Assembly (NCBI GenBank): GCA_964461025.1
Contig: CAYWSE010000132.1
Span: forward strand, 1-5,819
Length of the DNA: 5,819 nucleotides
DNA from: JAHBVL01 sp964461025
GTDB taxonomy: Bacteria; Chloroflexota; Chloroflexia; Thermomicrobiales; UBA6265
Direction of reading: 5' to 3'
Part shown: positions 1 to 5,152 of the stretch, in pieces
Layout: the number at the start of each line of letters is the position of its first letter
How positions within the stretch are numbered: position 1 is the first letter of the stretch
The notes under the pieces: model-generated
The model's input: the letters and a program-made list of their open reading frames with translations, nothing else
The model's database searches: none
What the model was told of the DNA's origin: nothing
Program-made: the position numbers and the translations under genes

Positions 1-163
1 CGGGTCTGTTTGCCTGGGTGACGGGCTGAGTCTCAGCGGCCGTCCTCTCCGCCGAGTCCCGCTCGACCGGGTCTCGTTGTCGTCGTTTCGGCTCCGGTCG
101 GGTTGCCGTAAACACCAGCAACACTGCAGTGACGACGAGCCCAATGGACAGTGCTCCTGTCAT
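1..163 (-). CDS. Small single-pass membrane protein, N-terminal part (runs off left edge)
   Basis: The reading frame begins at an ATG at 163-161 and stays open for 54 codons to the window edge, so its C-terminus is unseen. A strong purine-rich ribosome binding site (GGAGAGGAG) sits about 5 nt upstream, which is the main support for the gene. The protein starts MTGALSIGLVVTAVLLVFTA: residues 4-20 are one hydrophobic segment, followed by a proline/arginine-rich basic stretch (RPEPKRRQRD, residues 22-31) and then a polar, Ala/Glu/Thr-rich tail. The positive charge just after the helix suggests a cytoplasmic C-terminal side (an N-out signal anchor), although an uncleaved or cleaved signal peptide is possible. 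I recognise no family. It lies 93 bp downstream of the CgeB-like gene on the same strand and may be the third gene of that transcript. A longer antisense-frame ORF overlapping it has no such start signal and was discarded. Confidence 0.6.
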   Translation of the reverse strand, partial: MTGALSIGLVVTAVLLVFTATRPEPKRRQRDPVERDSAERTAAETQPVTQANRP

Positions 164-256
164 GCTGGCTCCTCTCCTCGATACGCTCCACCATCGGCGA
201 CAACCTGGAGCCGCCACTCTCAGGGACGCCTGACCGGGCGAATTGGTTCCGCACCG

Positions 257-805
257 CTAGATTGTGGCGATCTGCTCCAACGCGTTGGCGATCTCGGAAG
301 GATCGATATGACCCGATGACGAGGAGTATCGGGCGATCTCCTTGCCGCGTTGCAGATCGACCAGCCCCGAACCATCGGCATCCGATTGTTCGATGAGACG
401 GACGAGATCGAGCACTTCGGTTCGCTCGAAGGCATCGACGATCTGCGGGTCCATGCCATCCAACAGCACGATCACATCCGCGGTCGCGCCCTCGCGGCCA
501 AGCCAGACGCGAAGCTCCCGCGGCATTGGCGGATCGTACGTGCGATAGTCGATCGAGGCAAAATCGCGGTCGAAAGCCAGCAGTGCCTCCGCGCCCTTCT
601 CGGCGAGGAGACCCTCGACCGCAGCATTGCGGCGCGCTTCCAGAAAAGTCGCCTGATGCCCGCGCTCGCCCAGCGCCTTTAGCACCGCGCGGTGAGTATG
701 AGCTGCCGTGTTGTGCCAATCCGAACGGATCGATGGCCCGATGAAGACGAATCGCAAGGGCTCAACATCTGGCCGGTTGCCGTTCGATGCCGTCAGATCA
801 GGCAT
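257..805 (-). CDS. CgeB-like glycosyltransferase N-terminal domain protein, stand-alone
   Basis: The 182-aa product opens, after a 16-residue polar leader, with a Rossmann-type beta strand and glycine turn (LRFVFIGPSIRSDWHNTAAH, residues 17-36), then a helix and RGHQATFLEA. This pattern of a strand, a polar glycine loop, W-x-N, a helix and 'RGH..TFLE' is typical of the N-terminal GT-B half of CgeB/spore-coat-maturation-like glycosyltransferases. A second strand block, ADVIVLLDGMDPQIVDAF (about 108-125), also fits. Such proteins are usually around 350-400 aa, so the donor-binding C-terminal half is missing here; the last 50 residues look like an unrelated polar helix. No frameshifted continuation is seen downstream. 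The ATG at 805 overlaps the aminotransferase stop by 8 bp (ATGCCTGA), implying translational coupling. A TTG at 832 would add nine residues, but the ATG is preferred. Without a C-terminal half, sugar transfer is doubtful; nucleotide or partner binding is inference. Family assignment is by eye. Confidence 0.72.
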   Translation of the reverse strand: MPDLTASNGNRPDVEPLRFVFIGPSIRSDWHNTAAHTHRAVLKALGERGHQATFLEARRNAAVEGLLAEKGAEALLAFDRDFASIDYRTYDPPMPRELRVWLGREGATADVIVLLDGMDPQIVDAFERTEVLDLVRLIEQSDADGSGLVDLQRGKEIARYSSSSGHIDPSEIANALEQIATI

Positions 806-2159
806 GCGCGACCAGTTTTTCTCCAGCGGCAACGAGACTCTCGTCGAGGATGCCGATCAGCTCATCGATCTGGGCGCGGGAGATCGTCAGAGGCGGCGCG
901 TAGAGCAGATGATCGCCGCTGATGCCATCCGCGCATCCCTGGAGAGGATAGGAAACGAGACCTCGCTTCAACGTTTCGGCCGCCACCTGCTTCGAGGCTC
1001 TGATTTCGACCGGAAACGGCTCTTTGGTGGCGCGATCGGCAACAAACTCAACACCGGCCAGCAAGCCAAGTCCCCGCACGTCGCCGACGAGTTCGTGCTT
1101 CTCCTTGAGCTCGCGGAGCGACTGGTGGAAGTAGGCTCCGGTGTCGCGGGCGTTGCCGATCAGGTCGTGTTCGAGGATGTACTGCATGACCGCGATGCCA
1201 GTTGCGCACGACAGAGGATTGCCGGACGACGTATGCCCGATCACGAACGAAGCACCCCTGCTGCGCACTTCACCAACGATTTCCGGTGTGGCGATGACCG
1301 CTCCGAGCGGTGTGTAACCACCGGCGATTCCCTTCGCGCAGGCGATCAGATCGGGTTTGACGCCCCAGTAGTCGATGCCCATCCTCTCGCCATGCCGGCC
1401 GAACCCGCTCATCACCTCGTCGGCGATGAAGAGCACCCCGTAGCGATCGCAAATCTCGCGGATCGTCTGGAAGTAGCCATCCGATGCCGGCGACGCCCCG
1501 AGCGTCGCGCCGACGACTGGTTCCGCGACAAACGCGGCGACATTCTCCGGGCCGATCTGCTTGATGACGGATTCGAGCTGCCTGGCACAGCTGAGGTCGC
1601 ACTCAGTGCCATTTCGGTTGCAGCGGCTGCGGTAGGCGTGGCAAGGCGCAATATGCTCGGTGTGCATCAGGTTGGCGGCATACTTGCCGCGACGACCAGC
1701 ATTTCCGCCCACCGCAAGTGTGGCGAATGAGCCGCCGTGATAGCTCCCCCACCGGCCGATGAAGACGTGCCGCGTGCCGTTGCCGCGATCGCGGTGATAC
1801 TGCAGGGCCATCTTCATCGCGTTCTCGACCGCTTCGGAACCACCGGAGACAAACCAGACGCGATCGAAGCCTTCGGGAGCGAACTCTTCGATGATCAGAC
1901 GTGCACAGTCCTCGATCGGCCGCGTGGAAAACGCATGCGTCGGCGAGCACGCGATCTTTCTGGCCTGTGCGGTGATGGCATCGACGACCTCTGGTACGCC
2001 ATGCCCGATCGCGGTCACCGCCGCCGATGCGCCGGCGCCGTCGATATAGCGGTTGCCATCGGTGTCATAGAGATAGATCCCTTCGCCGCGCTCGATGATC
2101 GGCAGCTCGGCGTGAAGATCCCGGTGAATGACGCGCGTCCGTTCCTGATCGACGATCAT
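798..2159 (-). CDS. Class III PLP-dependent aminotransferase (omega-aminotransferase type)
   Basis: The 453-aa protein has the full length of fold-type I class III aminotransferases, which transfer an amino group from amines, omega-amino acids or related donors to a 2-oxo acid using pyridoxal phosphate in the cytoplasm. Visible landmarks are YDTDGNRYIDGAG (31-43), the phosphate-binding SGGSEAVENAMKMA (105-118), YHGGS (140-144), E213, the cofactor aspartate in FIADEVMSGFGR (D247), the Schiff-base lysine in CAKGIAGGYTPLGA (K276), HTSSGNPLSCA (T310 contacts the phosphate), and VRGLGLLAGVEF (361-372). A four-cysteine insert (C173, C180, C187, C191) occurs in a subgroup annotated as 'aspartate aminotransferase family'. 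The start ATG has AGGGAG five bases upstream. It follows a promoter-like element and precedes the overlapping CgeB-like gene. Substrate cannot be read from sequence; a nearby amine dehydrogenase suggests an amine or amino acid catabolic role (inference). Confidence 0.95.
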   Translation of the reverse strand: MIVDQERTRVIHRDLHAELPIIERGEGIYLYDTDGNRYIDGAGASAAVTAIGHGVPEVVDAITAQARKIACSPTHAFSTRPIEDCARLIIEEFAPEGFDRVWFVSGGSEAVENAMKMALQYHRDRGNGTRHVFIGRWGSYHGGSFATLAVGGNAGRRGKYAANLMHTEHIAPCHAYRSRCNRNGTECDLSCARQLESVIKQIGPENVAAFVAEPVVGATLGASPASDGYFQTIREICDRYGVLFIADEVMSGFGRHGERMGIDYWGVKPDLIACAKGIAGGYTPLGAVIATPEIVGEVRSRGASFVIGHTSSGNPLSCATGIAVMQYILEHDLIGNARDTGAYFHQSLRELKEKHELVGDVRGLGLLAGVEFVADRATKEPFPVEIRASKQVAAETLKRGLVSYPLQGCADGISGDHLLYAPPLTISRAQIDELIGILDESLVAAGEKLVAHA

Positions 2160-2184
2160 GATTGCTCCCTGCCAGCACGAGAAG

Positions 2185-2208
2185 TCCTGCGGTGAATCAT
2201 ACGCAGGA
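2185..2208. repeat. 7-bp inverted repeat over the putative -10 element
   Basis: TCCTGCG at 2185-2191 and CGCAGGA at 2202-2208 are perfect inverted arms around a 10-base centre that contains the TATGAT element read on the minus strand. Its right arm shares bases 2204-2208 with the longer inverted repeat at 2204-2238, so the two structures cannot form at once. It could be a protein-binding site or a small hairpin; chance is possible for an element this short. Confidence 0.35.
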
Positions 2209-2224
2209 ACAGCGGACCTGTGAG
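2196..2224 (-). promoter_or_regulatory. Putative sigma70-type promoter of the aminotransferase gene
   Basis: On the minus strand CTCACA (2224-2219, 4 of 6 matches to TTGACA) is followed after exactly 17 bases by TATGAT (2201-2196, 5 of 6 to TATAAT). The start site would be near 2189, leaving a leader of about 30 bases before the ATG at 2159 and its AGGGAG ribosome binding site. The spacer coincides with one arm of a long inverted repeat, so control by a DNA-binding dimer is possible. Assignment is by consensus matching alone. Confidence 0.5.
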
Positions 2225-2238
2225 ATCCGCCGTTCCTG
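2204..2238. repeat. 13-bp-arm inverted repeat between transporter and aminotransferase genes
   Basis: The arms are 2204-2216 (CAGGAACAGCGGA) and 2226-2238 (TCCGCCGTTCCTG) around a 9-base loop. They match fully except for one position, which would be a G-U pair in RNA on the minus strand. The repeat begins 25 bases after the transporter stop codon, where a terminator would be expected, but no run of T follows on the minus strand, so a classical Rho-independent terminator is not supported. The -35 and spacer of the putative aminotransferase promoter lie in its loop and one arm, which makes an operator an equally good reading. Confidence 0.7.
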
Positions 2239-2263
2239 ACATTTGTCTGATTTGACCTTCGAA

Positions 2264-4540
2264 TCAGTCGCCCGCTCCCTCGGCGGGAGCTGCGTCCTGG
2301 TGAATCGGTCTCGGCGTGCCTTCAATGCGCAGATCGGGCAGCCATTGGAGCCACGACGGCAGATACCAGTTCCAGTCGCCGAGCAGGCGCATCGTTGCCG
2401 GGACGAGAATCGACCGCACGATCGTGGCGTCGATGGCGATGGCCACCGCCAGACCGAAGCCCATCTGTTGCAGCGATGAGAGTTGTCCGGCGGCAAAGCC
2501 AGCAAAGACCACGACCATGATCGCCGCGGCGCCGGTAATCAATCTGGCGGTGAGCTGCAGACCGCTGGCCACTGCCGCGGTGTTGTTCTTCGTTTTGTCG
2601 TACTGCTCGCGGATACGGCTGATCAGGAAGACCTGATAATCCATCGACAACCCGAAAAGAATGCAGAAGAGGAAGAGCGGCAACCAGGCCTCAATCGACG
2701 GCACTTGCGTGAAACCGAAGAAGTCTGCGCCATGACCTTCCTGGAACACAAGCACCAGCAGTCCGTAGGCGGCGCCAACGGACAACAGATTCATGATGAT
2801 CGCCTTCACCGGAATCACGATCGAACGGAAAGCAAGCATCAGCAGAATGAAGCTCAAGCCAAGCACGAAAGCAAAGACCCACGGGGTTCGCTCATCAGTG
2901 AGATCAAAGAAATCCTGATTGAATGCGGTGTCGCCCGTTACGTAGACGCTGGCGTCCACGCCCTCAAATGCAGCTGGAATGAGTTCGTTTCTCAGGACGT
3001 CGAGCGCTTCATACGCTTCATCGGAGTTCGGCTCCGCCTCGAAATAGGCCTGAATATGGGCGAGATCGTTGTTCGGGCTCCACACCGTCTCGCCAACTTC
3101 GGCAAAGCCGTTTTCGGGCGTCATAGAGGCAACCAGACTGTCGATGGCGGCATTGACTTCTTCGGTGTTCTGGCCGTCGACGACGACATCGACGGGAGAA
3201 AGCCGCCCCGCTGCGAACTTCTCATCGAGAATCAGAAAAGCGGCCTTGACGTCGCTGTCGGGCAACGTCGCGAAACCCTCGAATCCTTTCTCCATACTGA
3301 AATACGGAATGGCAAGGAGAATGAGCAATCCGCCGGCGCCTATCACAAACGGCCAGGGGTGGTTCATCACCGCGCGTGAGACTCTGCCCCAGAACCCACT
3401 GTGAATGAGCTCAGCATCACGCCGGTATGCGGCGGCAACTGCTTCGTCGTCGTACGTGAATCGGCGTGGCCAGTCCAGCCTGTCGCCCAGCAATGAAATG
3501 ATCGCCGGCACCAGTGTCATGACGGCAATGATGGCGACAATGACCACAAGCACCGCACCGAGACCGAGCGACCGGAAGATCGAGTTCGGCATGATGAAGA
3601 GTCCGCACAAGGCGAATACAACTGTCAGCCCGGAGAAGAGGACGGCTTTGCTCGCCGTTCCGCCCGCCTCTTCGATGGCGTCGAGCTTGGCGCGGCCATG
3701 CCGGCGCTCTTCCCGATAGCGCTCGATGATGAAGAGCGAGTAGTCGATGCCGACCGCCAGTCCGATCAGCGTGATCATGTTTGTAACCAGGAATGAGAGG
3801 TCGTAGAAGTTGCCGACAAACGCCGCCATTCCGATCGCGACAAAGATCGCCACAAGCGCCAGAACGATCGGTACGAATGCGGCAACGATCGCGCCGAACA
3901 CGATGATCAGGATGATGAAAGCGATCGGAATGCCGATCCCCTCGCCCTTCTGAAGATCCTCTTCCGAGATCTCCGCAAAGGTCTCGTTCAGGCTCATCGA
4001 GCCGACAGAAAGCACCTGGATTTCATCTGTCGCAAAACTGGAGAGGAGTTCGGTGTATGCGTCGTAATGTTTGGAGACTTCATCGAGTGAACCAACCAGC
4101 GTGACCGGGATGATCAGTGCGTCTCCGTTCTCCGACACAAGGTTTTGCGCCTGGGCGGCAACAGCCGGGTCGTCGGAGTCGCGTATCTCGTAGTAGTTGA
4201 TGACCGTCGCGGGATCGACCAGCTCAGTCATCCCCCGCAATCCAGCAACGACGCCGTTCACGGTCTCTTCGAATTCCGGATCGTCGATCGTCAGTGTGTC
4301 CGAATCGACGACCACGGTCTCCCGCTCAGGATCTGGATATTGCATCCGCTCTTCGAGTAGATGCAGACCAGTCACCGAATCCTGATCGCTGTAGCTCTCG
4401 AAATCGGTCGTCAGCGCGTCGCCGAGCCAGGTCGCAGTCGACGCGCCAGCGACCACCATGGCGATGATCCAGGCCAGAATGACCCACCAGCGTTTCTCGG
4501 CGCTCTTTCGGGAAATGCCCGAAGTTGAAAGCAATGCCAT
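2264..4540 (-). CDS. MmpL/RND-family membrane transporter
   Basis: The 758-aa inner-membrane protein has the duplicated RND layout: one N-terminal helix (about 18-36), an extracytoplasmic domain (37-202), five helices (about 203-350), a cytoplasmic linker, then a helix at 396-413, a second outer domain (414-551) and five helices (about 552-718), twelve in total. Each half carries the Asp-Tyr pair of MmpL-type proton relays: AVGIDYS (D266-Y267) and GLSMDYQ (D634-Y635). Family members use proton motive force to export lipids, hydrophobic compounds or drugs; the cargo here is unknown. The ATG at 4540 is chosen because a GGGGG-centred ribosome binding site lies 5-6 bases upstream and the basic residues RKSAEKR precede helix 1. 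A TTG at 4579 would add 13 residues without a better site. A well-formed promoter lies upstream, and the gene diverges from the receiver-like gene. The C-terminal tail (about 740-758) is polar and proline/alanine-rich. Confidence 0.95.
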   Translation of the reverse strand: MALLSTSGISRKSAEKRWWVILAWIIAMVVAGASTATWLGDALTTDFESYSDQDSVTGLHLLEERMQYPDPERETVVVDSDTLTIDDPEFEETVNGVVAGLRGMTELVDPATVINYYEIRDSDDPAVAAQAQNLVSENGDALIIPVTLVGSLDEVSKHYDAYTELLSSFATDEIQVLSVGSMSLNETFAEISEEDLQKGEGIGIPIAFIILIIVFGAIVAAFVPIVLALVAIFVAIGMAAFVGNFYDLSFLVTNMITLIGLAVGIDYSLFIIERYREERRHGRAKLDAIEEAGGTASKAVLFSGLTVVFALCGLFIMPNSIFRSLGLGAVLVVIVAIIAVMTLVPAIISLLGDRLDWPRRFTYDDEAVAAAYRRDAELIHSGFWGRVSRAVMNHPWPFVIGAGGLLILLAIPYFSMEKGFEGFATLPDSDVKAAFLILDEKFAAGRLSPVDVVVDGQNTEEVNAAIDSLVASMTPENGFAEVGETVWSPNNDLAHIQAYFEAEPNSDEAYEALDVLRNELIPAAFEGVDASVYVTGDTAFNQDFFDLTDERTPWVFAFVLGLSFILLMLAFRSIVIPVKAIIMNLLSVGAAYGLLVLVFQEGHGADFFGFTQVPSIEAWLPLFLFCILFGLSMDYQVFLISRIREQYDKTKNNTAAVASGLQLTARLITGAAAIMVVVFAGFAAGQLSSLQQMGFGLAVAIAIDATIVRSILVPATMRLLGDWNWYLPSWLQWLPDLRIEGTPRPIHQDAAPAEGAGD

Positions 4541-4557
4541 GCTCAATCCCCCTGAGC
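4541..4557 (-). promoter_or_regulatory. Ribosome binding site of the transporter in a small hairpin loop
   Basis: On the minus strand GCTCA (4557-4553) and TGAGC (4545-4541) form a perfect 5-bp stem. Its 7-base loop is GGGGGAT, the only Shine-Dalgarno-like sequence before the transporter ATG, and the stem ends exactly at the start codon. The site decides the start at 4540. The stem is short, so any effect on translation is uncertain. Confidence 0.55.
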
Positions 4558-4605
4558 TACATTCAGGCTGGAGTGCCAACCGGCAAATTCACTGAACGCT
4601 CACTT

Positions 4606-4634
4606 ATCCTATGGTCGGTCGAAAGTGGAGTCAA
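4606..4634 (-). promoter_or_regulatory. Putative sigma70-type promoter of the transporter gene
   Basis: On the minus strand TTGACT (4634-4629, 5 of 6 to consensus) is separated by exactly 17 bases from TAGGAT (4611-4606, 4 of 6). The start site would be near 4599, giving a leader of about 60 bases before the ATG at 4540. The -35 hexamer lies 7 bases from the perfect palindrome at 4642-4662, the usual place for an activator or repressor site. Confidence 0.6.
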
Positions 4635-4641
4635 TCGACAG

Positions 4642-4662
4642 AGCGCACCACTCTGGTGCGCT
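4642..4662. promoter_or_regulatory. Perfect 9-3-9 palindrome, operator candidate in the divergent region
   Basis: AGCGCACCA (4642-4650) and TGGTGCGCT (4654-4662) are exact inverted copies around CTC. The element sits between the transporter promoter and the ribosome binding site of the receiver-like gene, so one dimeric regulator bound here could affect both genes. No regulator gene with a DNA-binding domain is present in the window. As RNA on the plus strand it would form a hairpin in the leader of the receiver-like gene, ending 6 bases before its GGGAG. No convincing plus-strand promoter was found in this gap. Confidence 0.6.
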
Positions 4663-4682
4663 GATTTCGGGAGCAACAGACT

Positions 4683-5078
4683 GTGAACGAAGGCAATCAT
4701 CAAGCGGCGACACGTCTGCTTCTGCTCAACCGCGATCTGATGGCCGGAATTGCAGTCGCCAATGCCGCGAAAGTGCTTGGGCTGGATGTCGAACGCGCGA
4801 CGAATGAGTCGGAACTGGTGGAACGCTGGAACTCGGCGAGGGAGGAGATCGCGCTGGTCGTGCTCGATCTGAACATGCCAATTCAGTGGGACGCAGTTTC
4901 CGAGGTCCTGACGGGAGCCGAGGGCGATCCACCCGTGATCGGATTCGGACCACACGTCGATGTGGAAGGACGGCGAGCCGCCAAGCAGGCCGGCTTGAAG
5001 CGCGTCTACTCCAACGGCGAGTTTCACAAAACGATGGGTGAAGCTTTGGCGAAGTATGTGGGTCTACGGAATACGTAG
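4683..5078 (+). CDS. Small degenerate response-regulator receiver-like protein
   Basis: The 131-aa protein is a single alpha/beta domain with a receiver-like order: strand RLLLLN (11-16), helix (19-32), strand (35-39), strand ALVVLDLNMP (57-66), strand PPVIGFG (83-89), helix (95-103) and strand RVYSNGEF (107-114). D62 falls at the phosphoacceptor position. The other conserved receiver residues are changed: the acidic pair is N16-R17 with D18 beside it, the Thr/Ser switch position is G89, and the conserved Lys is replaced around N111-G112. This, with the FGPHVD motif (88-93), resembles small stand-alone pseudo-receivers seen in several phyla. There is no DNA-binding output domain. Start is a GTG, supported by GGGAG nine bases upstream. 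It diverges from the transporter and precedes the flavoenzyme by 74 bp. Phosphorylation-independent protein contact is the likeliest mode of action, by inference. Confidence 0.85.
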   Translation: MNEGNHQAATRLLLLNRDLMAGIAVANAAKVLGLDVERATNESELVERWNSAREEIALVVLDLNMPIQWDAVSEVLTGAEGDPPVIGFGPHVDVEGRRAAKQAGLKRVYSNGEFHKTMGEALAKYVGLRNT

Positions 5079-5091
5079 GGCGTAAGTCGTG

Positions 5092-5120
5092 GGCCGAATA
5101 ACCGAGTCTGAGCTTCGGCC
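5092..5120 (+). other. Weak hairpin between receiver-like gene and flavoenzyme gene
   Basis: GGCCGAA (5092-5098) and TTCGGCC (5114-5120) are perfect 7-bp arms around a 15-base loop, beginning 14 bases after the receiver-like stop codon. No T run follows and no promoter is visible before the flavoenzyme start, so read-through co-transcription of the two genes is more likely than termination. Confidence 0.3.
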
Positions 5121-5152
5121 TTCGGTCTACGAAAACAGCAGTGGAGGCAGCA

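Noticed and set aside
220..233. Short hairpin TCAGG-GACG-CCTGA in the gap before the small membrane-protein gene
   Set aside because: A 5-bp stem with no T run is expected by chance in GC-rich DNA and is not convincing as a terminator.
33..719. 228-codon open frame on the minus strand
   Set aside because: It overlaps the CgeB-like gene and the small membrane-protein gene in another frame. Its product is Arg/Gly/Ser-rich without fold signatures, typical of an out-of-frame reading in GC-rich DNA.
708..1730. 340-codon plus-strand open frame opposite the aminotransferase
   Set aside because: It is antisense to a clearly conserved enzyme. The translation is acidic/Arg-rich low-information sequence with no recognisable motif, a mirror effect of the coding strand's codon bias.
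2483..3379. 298-codon plus-strand open frame opposite the MmpL gene
   Set aside because: It is antisense to the transporter, with no ribosome binding site of note and a His/Gln/Asp-rich product of the kind generated by reading membrane-protein codons backwards.
4588..4615. Possible plus-strand promoter (TTCACT, 16 bases, TATGGT) for the receiver-like gene
   Set aside because: Both hexamers match consensus only weakly and they overlap the better minus-strand transporter promoter, so the match is not strong enough to annotate.
4563..5027. 154-codon minus-strand open frame opposite the receiver-like gene
   Set aside because: The plus-strand frame has receiver-like fold periodicity and a proper ribosome binding site. 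The minus-strand product shows no motif and would run through the transporter promoter region.
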